A stretch of DNA of 64,000 nucleotides, taken from positions 434,001 through 498,000 of the forward strand of contig NZ_JAJADQ010000004.1 of NCBI RefSeq assembly GCF_020447315.1, given 5' to 3'. Source of the stretch: Hymenobacter nitidus (GTDB taxonomy: Bacteria; Bacteroidota; Bacteroidia; Cytophagales; Hymenobacteraceae). A model generated the notes under the pieces. That model ran no database searches, was not told where the DNA came from, and worked only from the letters and a program-made list of their open reading frames with translations. The translations under genes and the position numbers were made by a program. This document shows, piece by piece, positions 54,624-63,875 of this stretch. The first letter of the stretch is position 1; each line of letters starts with the position of its first letter.

Positions 54624-54778
54624 AAGACGCGTCAGTAGCACTATTTGCAGGTTTAGAGCCGCCGAAACAGCCGGCATGTAGTGTTTTTAAAGCACTGAAA
54701 GGGTAAATCGTGGTGCTGCTAACTATTTGCATAAGTGCAACAAACTCATTACTTGCAACCGCTTAACATTTTCTTAAC

Positions 54779-56251
54779 ATGGAAGTCGAAACGTTGAAGT
54801 ATCCCGCGGTCCGCAATTATGTGGCAGGCCAGTTTGTCGAAGGCAGTGAGGCGCGCAGCCTGGAGGTGTTCAGTCCGCTGAGTGGGGCCGTCATTTCCAC
54901 GGTTCCGCTGTCCGGCGCCGCGGCCCTCAACGCGGCGGTGGAGGCGGCCCAAGCGGCTTTCCCGGCGTGGTCAGCCATGCCCATTAAGGAGCGCGTGCAG
55001 ATTTTTTACCGCTACAAAACCCTGCTGGAGCGGGAGATGAAAGCCCTGGCCGACCTCGTGCGCGAGGAAAATGGCAAGACCTACGACGAGGCCCGGGCCG
55101 AAGTGGAAAAGGCCATCGAGCTGACCGAGTTTGCCTGTTCCATGCCCCAGCTGATTCAGGGTGAATTCCTGGAAGTAAGCAAAGGCGTGGAGGCCCGGGC
55201 GGAGCGCAAGCCCCTGGGCGTGGTGGCCAGCATTGCGCCCTTCAACTTTCCCAATATGGTGCCGCACTGGACGATTCCCAATGCCCTGGTGCTGGGCAAT
55301 ACGATGATCCTGAAGCCCTCGGAAGTAGTGCCGCTGAGCGCGGGCCGCATAGCCGAGCTGCTCAAGGAAGCCGGCCTGCCCGATGGTGTCCTTAACATTG
55401 TGCACGGCGACCGGGAAATTGTGGAAGCCATCTGCGACCATCCGGCTATTCAGGCCGTGTCATTCGTGGGCTCCACCAAGATTGCCAAACTGGTGTATAT
55501 CCGGGCTACCAGCAACCTGAAGCGCTGCGTGGCCCTGGGCGGGGCCAAAAACCACCTGATGGTATTGCCCGACGCCCACCCGGAAATGACGGCCTCCAAC
55601 GTAGCTGCCTCCATGTCGGGCTGCGCGGGGCAGCGCTGCATGGCCGGCTCCACCATGGTCGGGGTAGGAGCAGTGGACGCTATTGTGGCCAAAATCGTGG
55701 AGGAAGCCCGCAAGATCGTGCCCGGCCAGAACCTGGGCTCCGTTATCAGCAAGGAAGCCAAAGAGCGCATCGAGCAGCACATCACCGAAGCCGAAGCGGC
55801 CGGGGCAAAAGTCCTGCTGGATGGTCGCAACGCCCGCGTAGCCGGGCAGGAAGAAGGCTACTACGTGGGAGCCACCGTCGTCGACTTCGTGACGCCCGAC
55901 ATGCGCATCGCGCAGGAAGAAGTGTTCGGTCCGGTGCTGGCCATTATGCGCACCAACACGCTGGATGAGGCCCTGGCCATCGAAAATGCCAACCCCTACG
56001 GTAACGCCGCCGCTGTATTCACCAGCAGCGGCAGCTCGGCCCGCTACGTGATGGACCACGCCAACGCGGGCATGATTGGCGTTAACATCGGCGTGCCTGT
56101 GCCCCGGGAGCCGTTCTCGTTCGGCGGCTGGAACGAGTCGAAGTTTGGGGCCTGCGACATCACCGGTAAAAGCTCCATCGAGTTCTGGACCCAGCTCAAG
56201 AAAACCACAACCAAGTGGAACCCCGAGTCGCGGGTGAACTGGATGAGCTAA
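54779..56251 (+). CDS. mmsA: CoA-acylating methylmalonate/malonate-semialdehyde dehydrogenase
   Basis: 490 residues. ALDH superfamily, MmsA subgroup: KYPAVRNYVAGQFVEGSEARSLEVFSP, PLGVVASIAPFNFPNMVPHWTIPNALVLGNTMILKPSE, FVGSTKIAKLVYIRAT, then the catalytic cysteine in MSGCAGQRCMAGSTM and VFGPVLAIMR, PFSFGGWNESKFG. It oxidises malonate semialdehyde (or methylmalonate semialdehyde) with NAD and CoA, giving acetyl-CoA or propionyl-CoA plus CO2. First gene of a pyrimidine-degradation series. It would take the aldehyde made by the following aminotransferase. Confidence 0.95.
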   Translation: MEVETLKYPAVRNYVAGQFVEGSEARSLEVFSPLSGAVISTVPLSGAAALNAAVEAAQAAFPAWSAMPIKERVQIFYRYKTLLEREMKALADLVREENGKTYDEARAEVEKAIELTEFACSMPQLIQGEFLEVSKGVEARAERKPLGVVASIAPFNFPNMVPHWTIPNALVLGNTMILKPSEVVPLSAGRIAELLKEAGLPDGVLNIVHGDREIVEAICDHPAIQAVSFVGSTKIAKLVYIRATSNLKRCVALGGAKNHLMVLPDAHPEMTASNVAASMSGCAGQRCMAGSTMVGVGAVDAIVAKIVEEARKIVPGQNLGSVISKEAKERIEQHITEAEAAGAKVLLDGRNARVAGQEEGYYVGATVVDFVTPDMRIAQEEVFGPVLAIMRTNTLDEALAIENANPYGNAAAVFTSSGSSARYVMDHANAGMIGVNIGVPVPREPFSFGGWNESKFGACDITGKSSIEFWTQLKKTTTKWNPESRVNWMS

Positions 56252-56486
56252 CCGGTTTTTCGCCCCGGAACGCCATGCCGGGCGAAGCCGGGGCAGCTCG
56301 CGGGCCGGCGGATGAATAGTACTCCGGCCGCAGTTCGCCAGGCGCTTCGGCCGGGTTCAATACGACGCCCCGTTTTCCTGTAGTTCGTTCTTAATCAGTG
56401 CCGTCCGGCGCTGAAGTGGTGGCTTTTTGCTACCTTTTAAGACTCCAACCCACGTTCTTCCGCTTGCCAATACTACTACCCTCCGA

Positions 56487-57842
56487 ATGGAAACCTACAC
56501 CGACACCGATAAAGACCAGATTCTGCAGGACAACCTGGAGCACACGTTGTTTTCCTGGTCGAAGCAGGCCGGCCTGAACCCGATAAACGCCGAACGCGCC
56601 GAGGGCGTGTACCTCTACGACCGGGACGGTAAACGCTACATTGACTTCTCGTCGCAGCTGATGAACGTGAATATCGGCCACGGCGACCAGCGCGTAACCG
56701 AGGCCGTGGCCGCCCAGATGCGGGAGCTGAGCTACGTGTATCCGGGCATGATAACCAAGGCCCGCGGTGATTTGGGCCGGAAGCTGGCGGAAATAACGGC
56801 CCCCAATCTGACCAAGGCCTTCTTCACCCTGGGCGGCGCCGAGGCCATCGAAAATGCCATCAAGCTGGCCCGCGTCTACACCGGCCGCCACAAAATCGTG
56901 ACGCTGTACCAATCGTTTCACGGTGCCAGCTACGGGGCCATCAGCGCCGGCGGCGACCCGCGCAAGTTCGCCGTCGACAGCCAGGCCATGCCGGGCGTGG
57001 TGCACGTCGAGAACCCCTATTTCTACCGCTGCCCCTGGTACAGCAGCACGCCGGAAGAGTGCGCCGAGCGCGCCGCCGCCGCCATGGAGCGCATCATTCA
57101 GTATGAAAACCCGGGCAGCGTGGCCGCCATTATCCTGGAAGGGGAGTCGGGCACTTCGGGCTGCATCAAGTACCCGCCCACCTACTGGCAGCGGGTGCGC
57201 GCCATTTGCGATAAGTACGGCATTCTGCTCGTGGCCGATGAGGTGATGAGCGGCTTCGGGCGCACCGGCAAGTGGTTCGGCTCCGACCACCACGGCGTGA
57301 AAGTCGACCTAATGTGCATGGCCAAGGGTATTACCGCCGGCTACCTGCCCCTGGGCGCGGTGATGGTGGACGAAGCCATTGCCCAATCGTTCGACGACAA
57401 GCCCCTGCCGCTGGGCCTCACGTACTCGGCCCACCCGGTGTCGTGCGCGGCGGCCGTGGCGGTGCTGGGTATTTATGAGGAAGACAACCTGCTCGAAAAC
57501 ACCGTGACGCTGGGCCGCTACCTCGATGAGCGCATGTGCGAGCTGATGGCCCGGCACCCCAGCATCGGCGACTGGCGCAACACGGGCCTGTTTGGCTGCA
57601 TCGAGCTGGTGAAGAACCGCGCCACCAAAGAGCCCATGGCGCCCTGGAACGCAGCCCCCAGCCAGATGGAAATGATGAACAAGGTGGCGGCCAAGATCAA
57701 GGAGCTAGGCATGTACACGTTCGTGCGCTGGAACTACATTTTCGTGGCCCCCCCGCTGAGCATCACCAAGGACGAGCTGGATGAAGGCCTCGACATTATT
57801 TCGCAGGCCCTCCGCGTGGCCGACGAGTACGTGACGGGCTAA
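56487..57842 (+). CDS. Omega-amino acid/beta-alanine:pyruvate-type aminotransferase
   Basis: 451 residues from ATG at 56487. Class III PLP aminotransferase: VYLYDRDGKRYIDFSSQLMNVNIGHG at the start, FTLGGAEAIENAIKLAR, the PLP-phosphate region YQSFHGASYGAIS, LLVADEVMSGFGRTGKWFG and the Schiff-base lysine in MCMAKGITAGYLPLG. In this context it moves the amino group from beta-alanine or 3-aminoisobutyrate to pyruvate or 2-oxoglutarate, giving malonate semialdehyde. A TACCTTTT box (56431-56438) lies 49 bases upstream and may supply its own promoter. Confidence 0.93.
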   Translation: METYTDTDKDQILQDNLEHTLFSWSKQAGLNPINAERAEGVYLYDRDGKRYIDFSSQLMNVNIGHGDQRVTEAVAAQMRELSYVYPGMITKARGDLGRKLAEITAPNLTKAFFTLGGAEAIENAIKLARVYTGRHKIVTLYQSFHGASYGAISAGGDPRKFAVDSQAMPGVVHVENPYFYRCPWYSSTPEECAERAAAAMERIIQYENPGSVAAIILEGESGTSGCIKYPPTYWQRVRAICDKYGILLVADEVMSGFGRTGKWFGSDHHGVKVDLMCMAKGITAGYLPLGAVMVDEAIAQSFDDKPLPLGLTYSAHPVSCAAAVAVLGIYEEDNLLENTVTLGRYLDERMCELMARHPSIGDWRNTGLFGCIELVKNRATKEPMAPWNAAPSQMEMMNKVAAKIKELGMYTFVRWNYIFVAPPLSITKDELDEGLDIISQALRVADEYVTG

Positions 57843-58176
57843 CTGCGCGGCCCGCGGCCCGGTCTATCCTGGGTGGGGCGGGCTGCTTTGGTGGATAGCA
57901 TACCGGGGTTTAGTAGCGCAAAACTCCCTGATGGTCCCTGCGCCGCCAGGTTGCATAGGATAGGAGGTCGAGCCGGGCCTAGTTTAGGGCTCTGAACCGG
58001 TCGTCTACCGCCTCCCGCTATCCTGTTGCTACTCGATTGTACTGCCCGCCAAGGCCGGAAGATTCGGCTTGGCATCCCTGCTTTATCGGTGCGAAAAGAA
58101 GCTGCCTCCTTTGCTTGCTATTCGGGGCTTAAAACGCTATTTTTTCAAACTAAACCTCTTTCACTCTTCTAGTTGA
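57843..58176. other. Intergenic region before dihydropyrimidinase
   Basis: 334 bases on the plus strand between the aminotransferase and dihydropyrimidinase genes. It becomes AT-richer towards the right end. A TATTTTTT box at 58138-58145 is a possible internal promoter. No hairpin terminator is obvious, and no gene seen. Confidence 0.5.
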
Positions 58177-59553
58177 ATGGCGTCTTTGCTTCTTAAAAAT
58201 GGCCGCGTTGTTACGGCCGATTCCGACTCCGTGTGCGACATCTTGGTAGAAGGGGAAACCATCGTAGCCCTGGGCCGCAACCTGCCGGTGCAGGCCGACC
58301 ACACCATCGATGCCACAGGCAAGATTATCGTGCCCGGCGGCATCGACCCGCACGTGCACCTGGAGATGCCGTTTATGGGCACCTTCAGCTCCGATACCCA
58401 CGAAACCGGCACCCGCGCCGCCCTGCACGGCGGCACCACCACCGTCATCGACTTCGTGCTGCAGAAGCAGGGCCACAGCCTGCGCGAAGCCCTGACCGAG
58501 TGGCAGGGCCGCGCCACCGGCACGGCCGTCGGCGACTACTCGTTCCACATGGCCGTGACTGACTTCAACCCCAATACCCGGGCGGAAATCAAGGACATGA
58601 TAGCCGAGGGCATTACTTCCTTTAAAACCTTCATGGCTTATAAGGGTGCGCTCATGATCGACGATGCGCAGATGGTGGGCCTGATGCAGGAAGTGAAAAA
58701 GCACGGCGGCCTCGTGACGGCCCACGCCACCAACGGCGACATGATTGACACGCTCATTGCCCAGCACCGGGAGCAGGGCAAGCTCACGCCGCTCTACCAC
58801 TATTTGTCGCAGCCCGAAGTGACGGAAGCCGAAGCCTCGGGCCGCTTCGCCGATATTGCCAACTACACCGGCGTCAATGCCTACATCGTGCACCTGACCT
58901 GCGAAGGCGCTCTGAACCAGGTGCGGCGGGCCACTGAGCGCAACCAGCGCGTGTTCGTGGAAACCTGCATTCAGTACCTGGTGCTCGATGCCTCGCTTTA
59001 TGAGGACGAGGTGAACGGGGCCAAGGTGGTGATGTCGCCGCCGCTGCGCGAGAAAAAGGACCAGGCCACGCTCTGGGCCGGCATCAATCAGGGGCTGGTG
59101 CAGGTGGTGGGCACCGACCACTGCCCCTTTATGTGGGAGCAGAAGCTGCTGGGCAAAGACGACTTTTCGAAAATTCCCAACGGGCACCCCGCCATTGAGC
59201 ACCGCATGGAGCTGCTGTTTTCGGAAGGCGTGACAACCGGCAAAATCAGCCTGCAGAAGTTCGTGGAAGTAACCAGTACCAACGCGGCCAAGATCTTCGG
59301 CATGTTTCCGCGCAAAGGCACCATCAGCATCGGCGCCGACGCCGACCTGGTGCTGCTCGACCCCGAAAAAAAACACTCAATTTCGGCCGACACCCACCAC
59401 ATGAACTGCGACTACTCGGCCTACGAAGGCTGGGAGCTGACCGGCAAAATCGACACGGTGATTCTGCGCGGGCAAGTAGCCGTGCAGGGCGGCGAAACGA
59501 AAGTCGGCCGGGGCTACGGGCAGTTTATCAAGCGCGGTAAAACGGCTTTTTAA
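58177..59553 (+). CDS. hydA: Dihydropyrimidinase (D-hydantoinase)
   Basis: 458 residues. Amidohydrolase superfamily: LLLKNGRVVTADS, GGIDPHVHLEMPF (first metal His pair), FKTFMAYKGALMIDD with the carboxylated lysine, AHATNGD (third His), VHLTCEG (fourth) and the metal/substrate Asp in GTDHCPF. This order and the length of about 460 match dihydropyrimidinase, which opens 5,6-dihydrouracil or dihydrothymine to N-carbamoyl-beta-amino acids. Its neighbours give the preceding and next steps, so this assignment is well supported. Confidence 0.95.
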   Translation: MASLLLKNGRVVTADSDSVCDILVEGETIVALGRNLPVQADHTIDATGKIIVPGGIDPHVHLEMPFMGTFSSDTHETGTRAALHGGTTTVIDFVLQKQGHSLREALTEWQGRATGTAVGDYSFHMAVTDFNPNTRAEIKDMIAEGITSFKTFMAYKGALMIDDAQMVGLMQEVKKHGGLVTAHATNGDMIDTLIAQHREQGKLTPLYHYLSQPEVTEAEASGRFADIANYTGVNAYIVHLTCEGALNQVRRATERNQRVFVETCIQYLVLDASLYEDEVNGAKVVMSPPLREKKDQATLWAGINQGLVQVVGTDHCPFMWEQKLLGKDDFSKIPNGHPAIEHRMELLFSEGVTTGKISLQKFVEVTSTNAAKIFGMFPRKGTISIGADADLVLLDPEKKHSISADTHHMNCDYSAYEGWELTGKIDTVILRGQVAVQGGETKVGRGYGQFIKRGKTAF

Positions 59554-59748
59554 AATCCATGGCATGGCGAGCAAAGCGCGGCTGTGCGTTGTCTGCGCAG
59601 CACCTCCGGGCCTTTTACCAGCTAATTCCAACGTTAGGCTCGCCACAGAAGCCAGGCAGGCACATTTCAGAGGACGAATGGCTTCGGTTACTGCCCTGCA
59701 AGGACCCAGAAAATCAACACACTCCCAAACCCTTTTCTTTTCTCTCCC

Positions 59749-60615
59749 ATGCCACGAATTATTAAATCTGGGCTGATCCAGATGAGCCTGCCCATTAGTG
59801 AGGGCGAAGGCTCCATTGACGAAATCAAGGAAGCCATGGTGCAGAAGCATATTCCGCTCATTGAAGAAGCCGGCCGCCAGGGCGTGCAGATTCTGTGTCT
59901 GCAGGAAATCTTCAACACCCCGTATTTCTGCCCCGGCCAGGATAAAGCCTGGTACGCCTCGGCCGAACCGGTGCCCGGCCCCACGACGGAGCGCATGGCC
60001 GAGTACGCCAAGAAGTACAACATGGTAATGATTGTGCCGGTGTATGAGCGGGAGTCGGCGGGCTTCCTCTACAATACGGCCGCCGTTATCGACGCCGACG
60101 GCACTTACCTGGGAAAGTACCGCAAAAACCACATTCCGCACACGTCCGGCTTCTGGGAGAAGTTCTTCTTTAAGCCCGGCAACATGGGTTACCCCGTGTT
60201 TCAGACCAAATACGCCAAGGTGGGGGTGTACATCTGCTACGACCGGCACTTCCCCGACGGGGCCCGCATCCTGGGTTTGAACGGGGCCGAAATTGTGTAT
60301 AACCCCTCGGCTACGGTAGCGGGCCTCTCGCAGTACCTCTGGAAGCTGGAGCAGCCGGCCCACGCCGCCGCCAATGGCTACTTTATGGGCTGCATCAACC
60401 GCGTGGGCACCGAGAAGCCCTGGAACCTGGGCAAGTTCTACGGCACCAGCTACTTCGTGGACCCGCGCGGCCAGATTCTGGCCCAGGCCTCGGAAGACAA
60501 TGATGAGCTGCTGGTAGCCGAATTCGACCTCGACATGATTGAGGAAGTGCGCAACACCTGGCAGTTCTTCCGCGACCGGCGCCCCGAGACCTACGAGAAG
60601 CTGGTCGAATTATAA
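59749..60615 (+). CDS. Beta-ureidopropionase (nitrilase superfamily)
   Basis: 288 residues. Nitrilase-family triad: Glu in LCLQEIFNTPYF, Lys in GKYRKNHIPH and Cys in YICYDRHFPDGARIL. NPSATVAGLSQYLWKLEQPAHAAANGYFMGCINRVGTE closely follows eukaryotic beta-ureidopropionase (UPB1), including WxxE and the NRVGTE stretch. It splits N-carbamoyl-beta-alanine into beta-alanine, NH3 and CO2. N-carbamoylputrescine amidases are the other close family; the dihydropyrimidinase neighbour decides the call. Confidence 0.93.
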   Translation: MPRIIKSGLIQMSLPISEGEGSIDEIKEAMVQKHIPLIEEAGRQGVQILCLQEIFNTPYFCPGQDKAWYASAEPVPGPTTERMAEYAKKYNMVMIVPVYERESAGFLYNTAAVIDADGTYLGKYRKNHIPHTSGFWEKFFFKPGNMGYPVFQTKYAKVGVYICYDRHFPDGARILGLNGAEIVYNPSATVAGLSQYLWKLEQPAHAAANGYFMGCINRVGTEKPWNLGKFYGTSYFVDPRGQILAQASEDNDELLVAEFDLDMIEEVRNTWQFFRDRRPETYEKLVEL

Positions 60616-60769
60616 GCGTATCTTACTAAGTACTTGAATAGCAAGGATTGGCGGTAAAACGTCAGTTCTTGCCCGCACCTGTAGTGCCTGGTAGTAGGCG
60701 TGCCTGCTGCTTATTTTCTGTCTTTCCCTTTTGCTTATTGCCCCACCGCTACCCTCTCCCTCCAGTACC

Positions 60770-62101
60770 ATGGCCGAGTATAAAACGCCGACTTCCGAGC
60801 CGGAATTTCACGCCAACTTCGCGCAGCTCAAGCCCCGCATGAACAGCACCGAGGCGCTCTACGAAAGCTCCCGCTGCCTTTTCTGCTTCGATGCTCCCTG
60901 CATCAAAGCCTGCCCTTCGGGCATCGACGTGCCGCAATTCATCCGCCAGATCAACACCGGCAATACCACCGGGGCGGCCCTTACCATTTACGAAGCCAAC
61001 TACTTCGGCAACGCCTGCGGCAAAGTGTGCCCCACGGAAGTGTTGTGCGAGGGGGCCTGCGTGTATACCGAGCAGGATATGAAGCCCATCGAAATCGGGC
61101 GCCTGCAGAGCTACGCCACGCGCGAGGCCATCGAGCAGAACAAGAAGCTCTTTGGCCCTGGCGCCCCCAACGGCCGCAAAGTCGCTATTATCGGGGCCGG
61201 GCCGGCCGGAGTGTCGGCGGCCTGCGAGCTGCGCAGCCTAGGCTACGAAGTGGACGTATTCGAGGCCAAGGGCAAGCCCTCGGGCCTGACGGTGTACGGC
61301 GTGGCGCCCTACAAAATCACGAACGAGGAAGTGCTGGCCGAAATGGCGTATCTGGAGGCCCAGTTCGGCTTCCGGGTGCAATACAACCAGCCCATTACCT
61401 CGCGCCGGGAGCTGGAGGCGCTGGAAGAGTCCTACGACGCGGTGTTTCTCGGCATCGGCCTGGGCCTGACCAACCCGCTGCGCCTGCCCGGCGAGGAGCG
61501 CGCCAACTGCGTGGGAGCCGTAGAGTTTATCGAGCAGCTGCGCCAGCGCCACCACCAGATGCCCGTGGGCCGCAAGGTAATCGTGCTGGGCGGCGGCAAC
61601 ACGGCCATGGATGCCGCCTCCGAGTCGGCCCGCCTCGGCGCGGAAGATGTGATACTGGCCTACCGGCGCGGCAAGGAAGAAATGGGGGCCTATGACTTTG
61701 AGTACGACTTGGCCAAAGGCGTGGGCGTGAAAGGCCTGTTCAACGTGGCCCCCCTCGAGATTGTGGGCAACGGCAAAGTCGAAGGCGTGAAGTTTATTCG
61801 CACGGCCACGCTCAACGGGGAAGTGCAGCTGCTGCCCGGCAGCGAGTTTGTGGAGCCCTGCGACATGGTCATCAAAGCCACCGGGCAGTCCAAGCAGCTC
61901 CCGTTTCTGCGTTTGATTCCCGGCCTGCAGATTGACAGCAAAGGCCGCATCGTGGCCGATGAGCGCACCGGCCAAACCACCAACCCCAAGTATTTCACTT
62001 CCGGGGACGCCCGCAACGGCGGCGCGGAAGTGGTAAATGCCGCCGCCGAAGCCAAAGCCACGGCCCGCGGCATCCACGCGTTTTTGAGTGCCGGTTTGTA
62101 G
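60770..62101 (+). CDS. preT: Dihydropyrimidine dehydrogenase, NADH-dependent subunit PreT
   Basis: 443 residues from ATG at 60770. N-terminal 4Fe-4S domain: SRCLFCFDAPCIKACPSGIDVPQFI, CGKVCPTEVLCEGAC. Then FAD Rossmann IIGAGPAGVSAACELRSLGY and NAD(P) motif VLGGGNTAMDAASES. It matches E. coli PreT and the N-terminal half of mammalian DPYD. It feeds electrons from NAD(P)H to PreA, encoded 57 bases downstream, to reduce uracil or thymine. Confidence 0.95.
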   Translation: MAEYKTPTSEPEFHANFAQLKPRMNSTEALYESSRCLFCFDAPCIKACPSGIDVPQFIRQINTGNTTGAALTIYEANYFGNACGKVCPTEVLCEGACVYTEQDMKPIEIGRLQSYATREAIEQNKKLFGPGAPNGRKVAIIGAGPAGVSAACELRSLGYEVDVFEAKGKPSGLTVYGVAPYKITNEEVLAEMAYLEAQFGFRVQYNQPITSRRELEALEESYDAVFLGIGLGLTNPLRLPGEERANCVGAVEFIEQLRQRHHQMPVGRKVIVLGGGNTAMDAASESARLGAEDVILAYRRGKEEMGAYDFEYDLAKGVGVKGLFNVAPLEIVGNGKVEGVKFIRTATLNGEVQLLPGSEFVEPCDMVIKATGQSKQLPFLRLIPGLQIDSKGRIVADERTGQTTNPKYFTSGDARNGGAEVVNAAAEAKATARGIHAFLSAGL

Positions 62102-62158
62102 TTGTCGGCTTTTCGGAAGGCAGCCTACTAACAACCAACAACTAACAACCAACAACCA

Positions 62159-63568
62159 ATGCCAGATCTGTCGATAAATTTTGCCGGTATCAAGTCGCCC
62201 AACCCGTTCTGGCTAGCCTCGGCGCCGCCCACCAACTCGGGGTATCAGGTGATGAAAGCCTTTGATGCGGGCTGGGGCGGCGCCGTCTGGAAAACGCTGG
62301 GCGTGCCGGTCGTGAATGTGTCGAGCCGCTACGGCGGGGTGAACTACCGGGACAAGCGCCTGATTGGCTTCAACAACATTGAGCTGATTTCGGACCGGCC
62401 CCTGAGCGACAATCTGCGCGAGATTGAGGAAGTAAAAAAGCGCTTTCCCCACCACGCCGTCATTGCCTCCCTCATGGTGCAAAGCCGGCAGGAATGGCAC
62501 GACATCGTGCGCGACGTGCAGAACGCCGGCTCCGACGGCATCGAGCTGAACTTCGGCTGCCCGCACGGCATGTGCGAGCGGGGCATGGGCTCGGCGGTAG
62601 GGCAGGAACCGGAAGTGCTGCAGACTATTGTGGAGTGGGTGATGGAAGTGGCCAAGATTCCGGTCATTGTGAAGCTCACGCCCAATATCTCGGACATTAC
62701 CGAGCCCGCCATGGCCGCCCGCCGGGGTGGGGCCGATGCCATTTCGCTTATCAACACGATTCAGAGCATTGTGGGCGTCGACCTGGATTTGTTTGCGCCG
62801 TACCCCATCGTGGACGGCAAGGGCTCGAACGGGGGCTACTGCGGTCCGGCCGTGAAGCCCATTGCCCTGAACATGGTGAAAAACTGCGCCCAGCACCCCG
62901 AGGTGCAGCTGCCCATTTCCGGCATTGGCGGCATCGAAAACTGGCGCGACGCGGTAGAGCACATTCTGCTGGGCGCCAGCAGCGTGCAGGTGTGCACGGC
63001 CGCCATGCACTTCGGCTTCGGCATCATCCGGGAAATGACCAGCGGCCTGGAGCAATACATGACCGATAAAGGCTTTCACACAATATATGACATGGTGGGC
63101 AAGGCCCTGCCGAACGTGAAGCACTGGGAGGACCTTAATTTGAAGTATAAGGTGACGGCGGCCATCAACGAGGAAAAGTGCATCGGCTGCCAGCTGTGCT
63201 ACACGGCCTGCGAAGATGGCGCCCACCAAGCCATCCGGTTGCAGGAAGGCACCCGCGTGCCGGCCATTATCGAGGAAAACTGCGTGGGCTGCAACCTCTG
63301 CTCCCTGGTGTGCCCCGTGGAGCAGTGCATCACGATGGAGCGCCAGGACGACGGCACCGAGCACCTCACCTGGAAGGAGCGCACCGAAGCCGGCACTATC
63401 CCGACGGAGTTCAACGACGAGCGCGCCGGTGGACGCCACCACTGGGTACCCGAGCCAGCGGCGGCGCTGGGCAAAGAGAAGGATAAAACGCTGCCCGGCA
63501 AGGCCCGGCAATATGCAAAAGTGGATAGGGCCCCACTGGAAACTACTTCGGCTACTAGTTCCGAATAG
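62159..63568 (+). CDS. preA: Dihydropyrimidine dehydrogenase, catalytic subunit PreA
   Basis: 469 residues. A dihydroorotate-dehydrogenase-like FMN barrel: INFAGIKSPNPFWLASAPPTNSGYQVMKAF at the start, ELNFGCPHGMCERGMGSAVGQ with the catalytic Cys in its usual place, and ISGIGGIENWRDAVEHILLGASSVQVCTA. The C-terminal ferredoxin region has CIGCQLCYTACEDGAHQA and CVGCNLCSLVCPVEQC, two 4Fe-4S clusters, as in PreA. With PreT it reduces uracil and thymine to their dihydro forms, the first step of the pathway. Last gene of the series, closed by a terminator. Confidence 0.95.
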   Translation: MPDLSINFAGIKSPNPFWLASAPPTNSGYQVMKAFDAGWGGAVWKTLGVPVVNVSSRYGGVNYRDKRLIGFNNIELISDRPLSDNLREIEEVKKRFPHHAVIASLMVQSRQEWHDIVRDVQNAGSDGIELNFGCPHGMCERGMGSAVGQEPEVLQTIVEWVMEVAKIPVIVKLTPNISDITEPAMAARRGGADAISLINTIQSIVGVDLDLFAPYPIVDGKGSNGGYCGPAVKPIALNMVKNCAQHPEVQLPISGIGGIENWRDAVEHILLGASSVQVCTAAMHFGFGIIREMTSGLEQYMTDKGFHTIYDMVGKALPNVKHWEDLNLKYKVTAAINEEKCIGCQLCYTACEDGAHQAIRLQEGTRVPAIIEENCVGCNLCSLVCPVEQCITMERQDDGTEHLTWKERTEAGTIPTEFNDERAGGRHHWVPEPAAALGKEKDKTLPGKARQYAKVDRAPLETTSATSSE

Positions 63569-63875
63569 AGCCGGTTTTTTGTCGTCGCCTGAGCTTTTAT
63601 CAGGTAGAAAGAGCCATTAGCAGTCCGGTTATCGGATTACTAATGGCTCTTTTTTAGCTTTTGTGGGGGCAGATTTGAAAATCATTGTCGCGTTTTAGGA
63701 GAACAAAATATTGAGTAAGTACCAGTAAATGAATATGTGATGCTCCTATTAAAATAAAAGTTATATTTATTATTGCTTAAACACCAAATTATACGTTACT
63801 TGGTATCGATCTACTTCTACATCCCACCAGCTGGTAGAAATTACCTCCAATTGGGCTCTTTTACACACATAGTTT
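63569..63875. other. AT-rich intergenic region before the last gene
   Basis: 307 bases; after the terminator (63608-63652) the sequence turns AT-rich, clearly below the GC content of the rest of the window. No gene seen. It probably marks the boundary to a surface-polysaccharide or envelope locus and holds the promoter of the next gene. Confidence 0.5.
63608..63655 (+). terminator. Terminator after preA
   Basis: Perfect 13-base stem (63608-63620 with 63640-63652), with an inner TCCG/CGGA stem, followed by a T-run. It lies about 40 bases after the preA stop. Confidence 0.8.

Larger units (their letters stand above)
54468..54778. promoter_or_regulatory. Control region of the pyrimidine degradation genes
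   Basis: 311 bases. It holds, in order, the lipoprotein terminator (54494-54547), the 22-base operator-like palindrome (54602-54623) and an AT-rich promoter stretch leading to the ATG at 54779. TTTG at 54726-54729 with TTACTTGC at 54749-54756 is a weak promoter candidate. Confidence 0.5.
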
